The notes under the pieces were generated by a model. It searched no databases, was not told the origin of the DNA, and saw nothing but the letters and a program-made list of their open reading frames with translations. Shown piece after piece: positions 1 to 12,951 of a stretch of DNA of 64,000 nt; positions within the stretch are counted from its first letter, which is position 1, and each line of letters begins with the position of its first letter. Position numbers and translations under genes: made by a program. The DNA lies in NCBI RefSeq assembly GCF_030936135.1, contig NC_082602.1, positions 27,717,965-27,781,964 on the forward strand, given 5' to 3'. This DNA is from Gavia stellata. Taxonomy: Eukaryota > Chordata > Aves > Gaviiformes > Gaviidae.

Positions 1-3000
1 ACAGCTGTTCAGCAGTGTGCAGTAACACTTTATCTGAGTCCAGGAGGACGTTAGAATGCAGCTTGTATTAAGGGACCAATGTACTGAGCCTGTTCTGTGC
101 CGTTCACAGCCATCTTCTGATGCGCAGGAGGCAGTCTGTGAGAGTTACAGCATGTGCTGCAGGTTTGAGTGTTAGAACCACCACTCTTGGCAAAGCTAAT
201 GGAAAAAGCCATCTCTCCAGGGGAAATGGAGCCAAGAAGAGGGGCACTGAACAGCCACAAGCTGAGTAGGGAGCAGACAGCGTTTCCTGTAAGCTGCAAA
301 CCATTTGCATGAGTCACCTATGTGGCTGCACAGCAAAGGCATAGGAGGGCTGGGGGAAAAGGAGGAAAAAGCTGTCAACTTCTGATGACCTGAAGAATCA
401 ACGAGGACCAACAGTGAGAAGACATTATGCCTTAATACTGTCCTCTCTGCAGCTCTCTGCATATATTGCCATTTCCCTAAAGGATGCTTTTGTGCCTTTC
501 CTCCTGTCGCTCAAACCATCCTCAGAAGGGAGCTCTCAACAAGCATGCGCTCTGGGCCAATCCAGAAGTCAGAGTGTGGCTGTTTTTTTCCCCTCTACAT
601 TCATCATACAGCTTTTCTCTGCCTGTTTAGGCTTGGAAGCAGAGTCTGTCTCCTCTTACTCATAATAGCTAAGGCACAGTGATTAATCAGCTGTTTCTCC
701 TTGTGGGAAGACAGCTCTGATATAACCTGTGCCTTCAAACCCACAGGCTTGGTGCCTCTCAATGCCTCTTCATTGCTTTATGTAGCTTGGCTGTGTTGTG
801 CTCTGGTGTCTCTCTGCTCTGGATCAAACTTTTCACCTCCAAAGCTGTGCCAGGTGTGGCTCTGGCAGGAGAGAGTCAGTGTGGGGCCATTGGTAGAAAC
901 CTGCATGTGGATAAACCTTGCTTTTCTCTAGCTTTACATACAGGAGCTTCATAATACTGACATGATGTCATAACCCTGAAGGTGAACTGAATTGGCAGGA
1001 ATATTGTGCTGACAGTGCAGAACACATCTGTCCTGCGGGAACGCCTGTGTGACAGGCCAGGCAGAGCCGCTATGCATCACTTGTGCTTACAGGCACAAGA
1101 ACCATCCAGGGCTGCCCTGCCCTGCCTGGTGCAAGCTGGCAGGGATGAGACCTGGAACATATTAGCAAGCTAAGCACTATCTCCCTGTGGATTTGGGAAA
1201 TCCCTCTGTGCTGTCTGATTCCCAGCAGAGGGCTAGAGAGCAAGACTGAAGGTTAGGAGCAATATAACGAATTTCTGCCTTGATGTACCTGGGGAGGGGA
1301 AGTGACTGATGAGTCAGGCTGTGAACAATGGGGTTTACTGACCCCAGTTCTGCCTAGCTCTGCCTGCTGGGCCTGTATTGCACTGTGTTGGATCCTGAAT
1401 GTTAGATTTCCAGTGACATTATAAGTGTCGTTCGTGGCACTTCTGGAAAGCAGCACAATACAGACTTAATCTTGGCTCCTTACACATGATTAAGTCTTTG
1501 AGTTGAGACTGTTAATGGCTGTGGGTCTGTTGGTGGATTTGAAGATTGTTTTACATCTAAAATCAACTCCTTTTCCTGCAGAGCACCTAAGATGCTTTTA
1601 AGAACTTCTTTGGGATTTTAGTCTTCGTTCTTGTGCACAATTTGTAAAACAGTGCCACAGACAGAGATTTTACAAGCACTCAAATGCCTGAACAGTGAGG
1701 GCTGTATTTAAATGTTTCACCTCAGCACCTCCTGCACTTCTACCTCAGAGCAGATCAATAAAGCTAAGATACCCACCTTCAAGGCAGAAATTGTTGATTT
1801 TTTTTTTTTTCTCCTCTAAGATTTTGGATAAGTTGTGGTTTTAGCTAGACAGATTCATAATTACTTAAAAACTCAGTGCCTTTATTCAAAGGCAGCACCT
1901 CTGCAAACAATGACTGAAAAGCTTTGCTCTGTAGGTTCCCTCAAGCCTCTGCAGCCAAAGATTTTGCTTCTAGAAGTCGAGGAGTCCAAGATGACACTCC
2001 TGTAACATAACTAGAAAGTGAAGTTTCTTTTGAAGAACACTGTAACATTAATTGATCCACAGCATGGGCTTGTTCAGATTTCTGTTTCGGCGCCAGGCTT
2101 GTCCGATAGATGTGATAGGAAGATCTGTCTCTTTGCCTCTTTCCTCTTCTCTCAAGGCTCTGCTACAAAGTTGTGTGGATCATTTTGAGAGTAGCAGAGG
2201 TAACACAACCCTGTTTCCTCATAGCTTATTTCTTCAGGTCTAGGAAGGCCTGAGTACCAACTGCCTTTTACTGCACTGGGTACATCGAAAAGATATCTTT
2301 TTGTGTGCTTTTTCAGCATTATGAGAGTCTCTGTCCTCTATCCATCTGCCTGCTTGCTTAAAATTTATCGGGGCTGAGTATTTGAGCTCTCTACAGATCT
2401 GTCAAATTTGATTAAAGTTGTTTGATGGGTTTAAAAGTATCTTGGCAGTAGATGAAGGGACAGACTCTCCTCTCCCCCCATCCCCATATGCATACACACA
2501 CTGACTGCATAGGAAACTGGCTAAAAATAACCTAGTTTATGTTGCCATAATGAATTCATCATTTTAGAAAAAGGCAAGCCTGCCTGGAATTTTACTTGGA
2601 AGGGGTACAACAGCTCAGTTGGAGCCACTGAACCAATACCTTGGGAAATCCCCTTTCCAAACACACACAATCCAGGTAGATACAAGACATGAATCTGATA
2701 CTGTGCTAGTGGTACTTGGGGATAGACCTGAGTTAGCTTTTAGACCTGCAAGTGAAGAACCATTACACAGAGTTGAGCAGAGGGGATGAAACCTGCTCAA
2801 GAAGTGGGCAAATCTTGAGCAGTATTCCATTCTGAGACCAGTGCTCCCACCTTCACTGCTAGTGGGACGTGACTAAATTAATGCTAGCATGCCTGCAGGT
2901 CACCATATCCTTTGAGGTTGCTCTTGCTTTTTAATAGCACAGTCATTTCTGCCTACTTGAAATAAAGGAGACTTTGTCCTTGCTTGTGGATATTCCATGA

Positions 3001-3307
3001 GTGGTAAAAAGTCATTAGATAAATTATTAGCTGCAAATTATTCTCCTGGCTTTACTGTCCTGCCAGCCTCTCTAGATGACTTAACACTTGAGAAGTGTTA
3101 ATTTGTGTCAACACAAACATCACCCTGATTTGCATAGTAGCAAAACAACATTGTGCAGAGTTAGGAAACAGAAATGCATTCCTGTGTGGAATAAACAATT
3201 TTTCTAAAGTTTGCAGATCTTTAATATTAGCCATGCATCAGAATGGGGTGCTCATTTTGTATCTGATTACCATGAAGGGTGTGAGATAGAGGGGGGTTTC
3301 ATGTCAA

Positions 3308-3456
3308 ATCATAGAATCATTTAGGTTGGAAAAGACCTTTAAGATCATCAAGTCCAACCGTAAACCTAACCCTGCTAAGTCCACCACTAAACCGTGTCCC
3401 TAAGCACCTCATCCACATGTCTTTTAAAAACCTCCAGGGATGGTGACCCATCCATC
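3308..3456 (-). mobile_element. CR1 LINE 3'-end fragment
   Basis: On the plus strand this reads as the reverse complement of the well-known avian CR1 tail. It begins with catagaatcat, continues through the ggttggaaaagacctttaag block and the tccaacc block, and ends near ccagggatggtgaccca. The element is therefore in minus orientation, with its 3' terminal octamer-like repeat (attctatga in sense) at the low-coordinate end. It is about 150 bp, strongly 5'-truncated as is usual for CR1, and contains no coding sequence. The 5' edge at about 3456 is approximate. Confidence 0.9.
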
Positions 3457-4476
3457 TCATAATCCGTAAGAACTGCCCAATATAACAGTTACATATCCAG
3501 GCACTGCATAAAAGGAGATCTTTTCCTTGTGCTTGTGGAAAAGGCTGCTTACTGTATTTGCAAGTGTTACCTGTCCACTGAACTCTGTCCCTGTGCTAGA
3601 GGAGCAGGGATGCAGAGTGGACCTGCATTCATGAGCTTTTCGTGACCTTTTATGAGTTTTCCCAAGAGTCAGGTACCACATAAAGGTAACTTGATTTCAA
3701 TCTTAAATGTCATGGGGAAACTTGTGTAGAGAGAGGAGGACCAGGCTGTAGCAAGTAGCAGCTCATCACACTGGAGAGACGTGCTACAGACATCTGTGCT
3801 TGTACATTTACCTAAATGCTGTGACTCAGCTTGGGCTTATTGGCAGGACAGCCTACCTGAGAGAGCTCCTAGTACAGAGCAAGCAGCTGAAACAATCCCG
3901 CTCTGAAGGAACCCGTCTGAGAGAGGTGTGTACCCCTCAGTGAGTTTGGAGAGGGTTGTTAATGATGGACTTCAGTGAACTCAGATGATTTGGGAATTTT
4001 GGGAAACTGCAAAAACTCTGAACTGTGTTTGAAAGCCTTCATTAAAATGAAAAGTTTCACGTTAAAATTATACTTGCCATTCTTGTGTTACTTTACTTGA
4101 TCTATTTCCAAATTTCCAGCATTTAAAATGCTGTTTTGAAGTTTTCAAATGGAGTGGTAGTCAATGCCCAATGTCACAGCAACTTTACGGGGCCAGATTG
4201 GAGGACCTAACACAGAATAAGAGGCAGTTACTGTGACTTCTGAGTTTGTGGCTTAGAGTCACAGATGTAAACCAGCAAAGTCTTTGTTTTAAGTGTTACA
4301 AGAATACTTTTATGGGAAGCTTTTAATGACCAAAAGAGGAGTTTTATTGTACAATAAAAGAGAAGGCGGTAAATGTTACTTGTATTCTTGCCCCAAAAGA
4401 GAAATTGTAAATGCCTAAGACCTTTCCCCATAATTACCGAGTCAGCTTCTTCCAGCTGTAACATTTAAACAACATA

Positions 4477-4565
4477 TGGGTCTTTAAGGTCTGATCATGT
4501 ACTAAACTAGGACAGCAAAAAATGCCTGGGTCTTTAAGGTCTGATCATGTACTAAACTAGGACAG
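4477..4565. repeat. 39-bp perfect direct duplication
   Basis: A 39-bp unit beginning tgggtctttaaggtctgatc and ending aactaggacag occurs at 4477-4515 and again, base for base, at 4527-4565. The copies are separated by 11 bp (caaaaaatgcc). The identity of the copies indicates a recent local duplication. It lies in gene-free sequence and I see no function for it. Confidence 0.95.
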
Positions 4566-6743
4566 TGGAGATATTCACTGTCCTATGTGTTAGTTGTTTT
4601 AATCTTGCACTCGCCCTCCCACATAGGCCTGATAGCACCAGAAGCCAAGAGCTAGTGGAGGTTTTCTGGCATGTGACAGACTTGGTTTGCTTTGTGTAAC
4701 TTCCCCATGTTCAGCTATTTATTCTCAATGTGCTGAAAAAATGTCAAAGTACACCACCACAAACTCACTTCTTGTCTCAGGGATTATTTCAAAGTGGTAA
4801 TAAAAAATTGAGATTAGAGATGCCTCTAGCTGCAATAGAGAGTGCTGCTTTCTAAATTTAAGTAAAAATCAGCCTTTTTTTTGCGAAGTTTGTCTTGGGA
4901 GTTTTGATTTTAGAAGAAATTGAATGCTGAAGGGGAGAGAGACCTGGAACATAACATAAAGCAATTAACCATGCAGCAGCAGAAGGCAACGGCTGGTATG
5001 CACACCATTTCCAGGTCCACAACACAGGGCTTTCGGTGCACAAACCCCATACTGTGCTGGTGGGGTACAATCATTAATAAAAGGCAGCTCTTTTTTTTTT
5101 TTTATAAATACAGTTGCAAATGAAAGGCAATTGCATATTGATGAGACTGGGAGGACAAGACTGAGAGGTTTACTTTCAGTTCAAGTTCATGTGCTCATTA
5201 GCCAAACTTGGGACGCTCTGTCCCTTTGCTCGAGGAGTGATGGACTTCCCAGGACGGTGATGTTACACACCAACCAACCATAAACAGGTAGCCATGTCTA
5301 AGTGCGCTAGATAAATCTCCAGCCATAAAGCACACATTTAAGGCTTGAGCTGCAGGGTGGTTGTTACCTCAGGAGCTTTTGTCCATCTCTAAGAATATTA
5401 TCTGCAGGTGTGGGAAGCACATTTCTGGACAGCAGTGTATCCACAATTGTATGCTGAAACTCTAGGCTGCTAGACTTCAGATGAAAAGCAGCACATTGGA
5501 ACCAGGGCTTTAAGGAAAACACAAGAATTTTAATCTCTGAAGAAAGAATCCAGATCAAAGCCTAGAGGAAAACTCTTTTGCTACTAGAAGAGGAGGCCAA
5601 AAACAATCTCTAGTGGCTGGGGTTGGCTGCTCTCTGTCTCTGCATCTGCCTAGTCTATGGCAGATAATACAGTAATAATGGCCATGGCATGGACTGAAAA
5701 TCTGCTAATTGCCCTTCTGAAAAAGGATTTTATATTGGTGTTACCCCTTCTGTTACATAGCAACACAGAAGCAGAAAATGAGGAAAAGAAAAAAAATGCT
5801 CCAGGAAATCAACAGCTCAGTGGAGCAAATGTTGCTGAGCTTGTCAGACTGAGCTTTAAAGTATGGTGGTTTCATTTTTGTTTTGTTTTTTTAAATAACA
5901 AAGTTGCACTAAAACACCCAGGACCGCTGATGATCCTGGGCCACAGACCTCACAAGCTCCATTTATCGCAGTGTGTGGCTGACCCTGGGAAATTTTATCT
6001 CCTGGCTAGGTAGTCTTTTGCTGCAACTCTTAAGCCAACTGCTTCTCAGACCTATTCAATGCTGATTCAGCCCCAGCAATCACTGGAAGGCAGAATTATT
6101 AATTAAAAGTGTGCAGAGCATTCTGTGGGGCTGGAAGACATGTCGCCAAGGAAACAGTGGTGTTTCTATTATATGAATTCATAACTAGCTTTGGAGTTCC
6201 TTCCAGAGCCAGAGAACATTAGAATATTAACAAGGAGGTGCCATTCCCTTAAACCAGTGAAAGGGGTTAAGCAGGAGGCTAAGTGGTGGTGGGTGGTTGC
6301 TGGAACTTGGCTGTGGATACCTCTAAAACGAGCAGGTAAAGAGGATTCCTCTAGCTAAACTGGAAATTCAGGAGATTCCTGGTTCAGCCAATAAGAACAA
6401 CAACTACCAGCAATATCTGGGGCTTGCCACAAAAGGGTGTTTTTTGAGCAGAGATATCCAGAATAATTATTTTGAATTCCTGTGGATTCGTATTCTTAGG
6501 AAGTCTGACATCCTTGGCATTGTTCTGGAATAGCTATTCCACTTCATGTTCACATTGCATCTTATTCTGGAACAATTTCTTACAGGCAGTTAGAAATCAC
6601 AGGGATCCTTGCTCTTGGGCTCACTGTGCTAGGATCGCACTGAGCATATCCCCACTCCATCCTTCTGCTCTCTCAGAAACATTTTTGGGGGAACTAGAAA
6701 CACAACAGACTTCATACTTCCTTAGATTTTGTACAAGACTTCC

Positions 6744-6758
6744 TTTATTATAAATAAA
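6744..6758. terminator. overlapping poly(A) signals on both strands
   Basis: The stretch tttattataaataaa carries AATAAA on the minus strand (6749 down to 6744) and AATAAA on the plus strand (6753-6758). On the minus strand it lies 4.5 kb downstream of the ITPRIP stop codon and is the best-looking distal candidate for the end of that transcript. A plus-strand transcript ending here is not otherwise suggested. The hexamers are seen directly; their use is inferred. Confidence 0.4.
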
Positions 6759-9700
6759 GCTGCATGAGAAAATCTATACAAATTCAACAGTGTCCTGCTA
6801 CAAAAACAGCGGTTTGAATACAGCACTGTAAATCAAGGAAGACCTTAGTTTGGAGAGTTTTGGTGGTATTGCCCATCTCAGCTGCATTGCCAAGATTGAT
6901 CTTCATACTACAGTTTTGCTTCTGAGCTAACATATTACACACACACCCCCAACCCTAAAAAAAGACAAGTAATAAATAAAGCTATTTACTATGTAGGATC
7001 CTGTGAGAACCAACCCCTCAATGACCAGCAGCTAAGCTGTTACAGGTGGGTAAAGTCTCATTTCTTCACCACAGAGAAAATGTTGCAAAGGCTTTGCATT
7101 AAAAATGTCTGGTGAACAAGCACCAAATCCTGCTGCTTGAATACTGGATAAAGTTTTGGATCCCTTTGCTGAAATACATCTTTATACCCCCATAAGACCT
7201 GTATACAGAGCAACTCGGAGAGAGAGAAGCCATATTCTATGGTTGCCACATACTAAAGAATGAACTCCCAACAGCTCCCCTTAGAAGACATTCAGCTCCT
7301 GAGCAACAATAATAACATTAGACCAAGACATTTCCTAAAGGCAAATGGCTCCTGAGGCTATGTTGTAGATCAGTGGCTGCTATCAAGCCACCACTAATTC
7401 CATGGCTTTGACAGAGCCTATAATAAAATACGAAAACCACAAGTTGAGGGTGGAGGGAGTGGTTGGAAACCAGCAGAAGGCAATAGGAGTTCATCTGTTA
7501 AATTCACCTGGTTAACAAACAGCAAGAACAGCACGGAGGCACAAGAAAGAGGTCTGGGACAGGCAGTTTACCCTTCCTTAGGATGTCTCACAGAGATACA
7601 GGCATTACCAAAGAGATCTTGTGTGTTTGTTACTCACATGTCATATGCTGTTTGGTTTAAAAAGAACGTTATTCACTTTAAGCCACAAAACCCCACTTCC
7701 ACCCCCACCCATTAAAGCCGCTTCCTATGAACGCCCAGCCAGACTTCAATCAAGGCAGAACTAAACACGGGCAGCACTAAAATGTCTTAGGACATTTTTA
7801 CTGTCTGACAGCTGATAGAGCTGAAGTGTCTTATAAATCTTTTTTATGAAATGTGAGTGTGGCCTTTTACTGATAGGGCTAGTACTTGGTGGGCAAAGAT
7901 TTAATACAGGAGAGACAAGGCAGTCCAAAGGAATGATGTGCTTCACATCATGGCCTCCTTGTACCACTGCAGAGGTCTGATCCACAGAAATGCTGCGTAC
8001 CCACATCTCCTCAGATGGGACATGTCTATACCTCCGGTATATATGCTGGTATATGGCTTGCAAAGAAGATGTCTGCCCTGAGGCTTACTGGAGCACAGCT
8101 TATAGTCACAGAGCACTTCTACCCCCGGGACAGGTGTAAGTGGGTTCTCTCACAGCCTAAATGCACAGAACAGACCTCTTAAAAGGTGTCTAGGGCAAAA
8201 TGAGCATATTGCATGCAGGAAAATTAAGCCAAGCAATTTGCTTTCAGGGGGATCAAATCCATAAATTCCTTTGTTTAGCTCCAGCTTGGGTTCAACTAAA
8301 CCCTATGGAAACACTTCAGGGTCAGTTTGGGCTTAAGAGAGAACAGGCACACAAATACAGAAAATGAAGAACAAAAGATTCAATCCACTTATCAGTTTAG
8401 GTTCCCTTTGAGTCTGAGCAGCAGTCCTCAGAGCTGCATAAAGATGAGTTTAGGCATGTTTACAAGCCCGTAGGACTGGCGTTACAAAGCTTTGTTCTGA
8501 CATTTTAACAGGGGAGCTACCTTATTCTGTTCAACAGCTTTTTTTTCTCATTCTCCCCCTGCTCAACCTTATTTAAAAGTTATTTTTCAACCCTGAATGT
8601 CATTTCCTGAGAGACCTGGGTCACAAATTTGTTTCTGTTCTTTGGACAGGCTAAATTTAGACTCCTGACAGGAAATGGCAGAGAAATTTTTATTTCTCTC
8701 TGGCTGGGCTGGGAACACATTCAAAAGCAACTCTGACCACAACTGCTTCAGCACGACCTGCCTGCCGGCAGCACATGCAAAGCTGGATCTGCTACAGGCA
8801 CTGTGCAGTAAACCTGGGCAGGTAAAAATGGCAAATTGCTTGGGTTTGCAAACAACTTACACAGCTTCCAATGTAGCTTCCAGGCTCCAGTATTCACCCA
8901 CTCTCCCTGTACCTCTCTGCTTGTCACTACCTGTTTGCTGTGTCCCCTGAGATTGCTCCTGCCCTCTTTCCTACCGGGGAAGGCTTTCTTGGTTGTGTTA
9001 ATGAAAACCAAGGGCTTACAACACTCTTTAGCGTTAGCAATTAGTCCTGCCCTGTTGCTCTGCCAGCCCTGGCAGTCTCCCAGGCACTCATTGCCAAAGG
9101 TGCTGAACAAGCACTGATGATCCAAGACACTTTCCTACTGGCATTACCCACCAGCCTCTTCTCTCCCATTTTGCTTCCTACCCCTTACTTTCTGCTCAGA
9201 AATATTACTTAACCACCCTATAGCTGTCATGATAAAAGCCAAGGGGAGTAGCGATTTGAGCAGAGAGTTCCCTGTCCCCAGCTGTGTTTTCTTACAAACC
9301 AGGTGTGGAAACAGGAGTTACAGCTTTCCCTGCTTTTGTGCATGAAATGTCCCTCACCGGTGGAGGGACAGACAAGAGCAGACATCAAGGAGCTGGTGAA
9401 ATGGTTTTTACCAGGAAAAGGGAGGAGAGAACACGTCTATGGAAAGTTTGCTTATCAATAGGCTGGATAATAAGGCTTGTGTTGTATGCTGTCCCTAGTA
9501 GTGATACAGGATTAAATATTCTCTCTGATGCATGTGATAGAGAGGATTGATAAAAAGGGACCTGTGGAGTCATGGTAATATCATCCCTGATGGGTCTCAC
9601 CACCCAGAACAACCACCCTCTCGTAAACAGGATTCAGAGAAGCCCTAGTGTAAAACATTGCAGGAAATCCTACTGTAAGAAAATGGTAGGAAAGGCCCCT

Positions 9701-10335
9701 TAGCACTGGAGGCCAGCCTCCGGGACCAGCACAAAGCAGATCTGCACTGAGGCCCTGCCTTGAATCCTGCACACGAAGCACACGAAGGAGGGTGAGGAGC
9801 TACTGAGCCTTCTCCTCCAGCAAATCCACCTCACCGGGGCTGGGCAGCCCACCAGCACAGCGCTAACGTGCTGTTTCCTGAGGGAGTTCAGGCACCTCCA
9901 TTTCTGCATTGGGTCTTCTAGCACATGCCTCAAGATTCTCCCCTGGACTGCAGAAGCTGTCGTTTCCCCATTGCACTCCTGGCTCAGCAAATTACAGTCT
10001 GCAGCAGCAGCTCCTCAGAGCCTCATCAGAGCAGCAGTGTCTAAAAGGATTGAGGAGACCCTGTATGGAGGCAAACAGGTAGCTTTCGCCTGGGTATCTG
10101 GGAGCAGAAGGGATGCGACACAGACCACCGGACAGCTGCAGACAGTGCTGCCAAGCTCTGCTACATGTGCTCCTCTCTCGTCCCCTCCTCCTGACTCAGA
10201 GCCATCCTGCTGGCCTTGGCCTCATTAAAACCATGCTGGGAGAGTCACACTCTCATTTGGAGGGTGATTGTTCCCTCCTCCTACCAGACTGCTGAGATTG
10301 GCTTCGTTACAGGATAATTTTGGAGAACTGCTTCT

Positions 10336-10341
10336 TTTATT
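10336..10341 (-). terminator. ITPRIP: candidate proximal poly(A) signal of ITPRIP
   Basis: The plus-strand hexamer tttatt reads AATAAA on the minus strand, about 950 bases downstream of the ITPRIP stop codon. It is the first canonical hexamer met after the stop. Whether cleavage occurs here or at the more distal signals (8694-8689, 6749-6744) cannot be told from sequence. Confidence 0.3.
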
Positions 10342-11288
10342 AAAGCAAAACCTGTAGCAGTCCTTTATCTTGTGGCTGTTGTCAGCCTTGCTGCCCTGAG
10401 GTAAGGAAAACAAACACTAATAAACCGAAACGCCAGAACCCAATAAAGGTGTTTATCTCTTTTATCGAAGGTAAAAAAGGTTCCTGTCCTTTTATCCATG
10501 GAAAATGGCCAGGAATATAAACCCCTAGCCACGTTATCATGAAGAAAATGGAAGACTCGAATGAAATGGTCTGAAGACACAGACCCTGCTGCCTTCTCTT
10601 CTACATCCTCCCCAGGGAGAAGAAATGTGCAGGGTGCAGGGGTGTTTTTGAAGGACAGGACAAGCCATTTAAACGACTGCTGCAAGTCCTATCAAGAAGG
10701 CTTTTTCTTATAACTACAGTTCCCTTTTGATTAAAGACCTGCTGTTGATGTAAGGATCTCCATCCAGTCCAGACCTTCTGCATGACCTTCCTCCCCACAA
10801 CAGCACTGAGTCTTATGTTGCACTTCCCATCGGTCACAGAGCTCCCGCTGTCTGCAAGCAGACAGGCTCCTGCAATCCCAAGATCCTGTCTCTGATTCCT
10901 CCACCCTTTTCTTATCTCCTCCTTGCAAAGGAAATTAAGTATTTGGCCACCACCACCGTTTGCATTGCAGGCATCTGAATAAATTAGCCATATTTGTTGC
11001 TCACCACCATTGTAGTGTGACTGAGACACAATAGAAAAATATATTCTTAGCTGCATAAAACCCAGCCAGCACACCAGTGGAGCAGAAACTTACTTTTATA
11101 TGATGTCTTCCAGTTTCTCCCTATCCTCCCCCCAATCCCCTCTCCCTTACTGCAGAAACCATGGCCCAAGACTGGTTCAGCTGCAGACAAGAAGCTGTAC
11201 TGGCAAAGTCAGTTCTCTCCAGGAGGCTTCAGAAAGCTGCCCTCTGGACTTGTGCTTAGAGGAACAAATGTTTTCCTGCTGGCTTTGG

Positions 11289-12938
11289 TTAAAGGGATTC
11301 CTTATGGATTCCATTGGTGTGTGCAAGAGGAATATGCACCGTGTACTCATTTATCAGTGCAGATGTGTTCCTGAGCATCTCGTGGAATGTGTCCACTGTC
11401 TTCCTGTAAACGTCCCTGTGTAGCACAAAGGGACGGAAAAGGTTGAGAGGCTCAGCCCTCTGGAATATGACGGGGAAGCCCAGCTCTGCTGGTACCTTCC
11501 CATTGCCGATGAAGAAGTGGTAGAGCTTCTTTTCATGCAAACATTTCTCCAGGAATTTCAGCATGTCCTGTAGTCGGGCCTCCAACTTCTCTGGGGCCCA
11601 GTCCTGGCTGGGACGTACCTGCAGGAGATGCAGCATCACTGTCTTCAGGTGGTAGTTGGTGAGCCCGCTTGGACCTGTGAGGCTGCACTGCTTCCCATGG
11701 AGGAAGGAAAGGATCTGAAGGCAGCTGACATGGCAGGCATTGGCAGGCAGTGTTTTGGAGATCAGCTGGATGAACCTCCTCTCATACACTGCAAAGGTGA
11801 GAAACCAGTGAGTGCTGGAGGGGAGGTCTGCTGCCAGGCCGCTCCGAGGGAAATGAGAGATGAAGTAAACATCAGAGTTCTCATACTGCACCACAGGGGT
11901 GAGGTTGAAGGCAATTGACTTCCCTGATCTAAATTTTATCTTCAGGGCTCCTGGCAAGTCCAGGAGGCTGAAGGAAAGGTCAAATTCATACTTGTGAGAG
12001 ATTCTGTTCCAGGCCTTGGTGACCGCAATCTGGAACCACTTCATGACTTGGTTGGCATCCAGATATTGAGTATTTTTGAAGCACAGAAGGTCTTCCATCT
12101 CACTGCTGGGCCTGGTAGTATTGACTTGGCTATGGAGGAGGCACAGCATATCTTCCCCTAGTTTAGTCTTGTCACAGATGCAACCTGTCACATCCTCATC
12201 TGCCCTGCATACCTTGATAGTGCCATAACCTTGTTCATCTGGGGGAAAAGAGTCTCCAGAGCACCAGGTCTGGGACCGAAAACAGTATGGCTCGGGGGGG
12301 GCAAAAGGCACTATCAGATCACAGACAAAAGGTTTACGCACTCTCCAATTCTCATACATGCTCCCCACACCCATGCAGTCTTCCACCTCCATGTCAGCAT
12401 CCCGGTTACAAACACTCCTCAAGGCCTCCAGCAGGTCATCTGCAAAGCCTTCCACCATCTCCCGCATCCTGGCCATGTCTCCGGTGGTACCCAGGATGCG
12501 CTTCTCATAGAAGCTGGCCAAGACGGCCTTGTCAGGGAAGGCCACTCCCTTAAATGCTTTCCCTAGGACAGCCATGTCATCCTCTTCTCCTCCTGTGTCC
12601 TGCCAATTCCCATCCTGGAAATCCTGCCTCCAGAGCTCGATCAGCAGAAAGATGACCATGGAAAGGGCAGTCCACATATCCCATCGGACCTTTTGCTCTT
12701 TGCTTTCCTCCACTACTTCTGCAGCCTTTTCCAGAGCCTTCTGTGTGGCTTCCTGGTCTGCAATTTCCTGCTCCAAGCGCAACTGCTCCAGCCGAAGGCT
12801 CTCCTCACGCTCCTTCATCTTCTGGATGATTTCTTCCGCGTTCTCGGGGACAGTGCCATTGTCTTTAGGGAAGAAGCGCGGGTGGTTGACAATAGCTGTA
12901 ATCACCACTAGGCACACCCGGAAGATTCCCACGGGCAT
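11289..12938 (-). CDS. ITPRIP: inositol 1,4,5-trisphosphate receptor-interacting protein (DANGER)
   Basis: This single-exon coding sequence encodes 549 residues (human ITPRIP has 547). The protein binds the IP3 receptor and increases its inhibition by calcium, acting at cell membranes. The visible order is a hydrophobic N-terminus (residues 1-20, MPVGIFRVCLVVITAIVNHP), an NGT glycosylation motif at 27-29, a heptad-rich coiled coil at about 34-82, and a hydrophobic segment at about 89-103. The Mab-21-type nucleotidyltransferase-like domain follows to the C-terminus. It includes the acidic DMEVED patch (182-187), YENWRV, and the conserved LTGPSGL and RAEPLNLFRPFVL blocks. The start at 12938 is chosen because it lies 13 bases after a strong acceptor (tctcttccag ending at 12952). 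An upstream in-frame ATG at 13004 would read through that pyrimidine tract and is therefore intronic. No frameshift or missing block is seen. Confidence 0.97.
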   Translation of the reverse strand: MPVGIFRVCLVVITAIVNHPRFFPKDNGTVPENAEEIIQKMKEREESLRLEQLRLEQEIADQEATQKALEKAAEVVEESKEQKVRWDMWTALSMVIFLLIELWRQDFQDGNWQDTGGEEDDMAVLGKAFKGVAFPDKAVLASFYEKRILGTTGDMARMREMVEGFADDLLEALRSVCNRDADMEVEDCMGVGSMYENWRVRKPFVCDLIVPFAPPEPYCFRSQTWCSGDSFPPDEQGYGTIKVCRADEDVTGCICDKTKLGEDMLCLLHSQVNTTRPSSEMEDLLCFKNTQYLDANQVMKWFQIAVTKAWNRISHKYEFDLSFSLLDLPGALKIKFRSGKSIAFNLTPVVQYENSDVYFISHFPRSGLAADLPSSTHWFLTFAVYERRFIQLISKTLPANACHVSCLQILSFLHGKQCSLTGPSGLTNYHLKTVMLHLLQVRPSQDWAPEKLEARLQDMLKFLEKCLHEKKLYHFFIGNGKVPAELGFPVIFQRAEPLNLFRPFVLHRDVYRKTVDTFHEMLRNTSALINEYTVHIPLAHTNGIHKESL

Positions 12939-12951
12939 GGCAGTTCCTTCC
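12939..12951 (-). other. ITPRIP: 5' UTR part of the ITPRIP coding exon, with splice acceptor
   Basis: On the minus strand ctttctttctcttccag is followed by ggaaggaactgcc and then the ATG. The pyrimidine-rich tract ending in AG (12953-12952) is a textbook 3' splice site, leaving 13 bases of 5' UTR in this exon. Confidence 0.85.

Larger units (their letters stand above)
1..6743. other. intergenic DNA downstream of ITPRIP
   Basis: No reading frame here resembles a known protein. The longest open frames are about 120 codons or less, lack recognisable motifs, and look like chance. The stretch holds a CR1 3' fragment (3308-3456), a 39-bp direct duplication (4477-4565), and 13-base T-runs at 1798-1810 and 5091-5103. 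In human the next gene beyond ITPRIP on this side is CFAP43, also in the same orientation as ITPRIP. I could not recognise any of its exons here, so it probably lies outside the window. Confidence 0.6.
6744..11288 (-). other. ITPRIP: presumed ITPRIP 3' untranslated region
   Basis: This is the sequence immediately downstream of the ITPRIP stop codon on the minus strand, with no recognisable second gene. Minus-strand AATAAA hexamers occur at 10341-10336, 8694-8689 and 6749-6744, so the 3' UTR could be about 1, 2.6 or 4.5 kb long. Open frames here, including a 157-codon one at 11074-10601, show no family resemblance and are taken as chance. The extent is inference; RNA 3'-end data would fix it. 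Confidence 0.45.

Noticed and set aside
10601-11074. 157-codon minus-strand open frame just downstream of ITPRIP
   Set aside because: It lies in the presumed 3' UTR with no recognisable similarity and is most likely chance.
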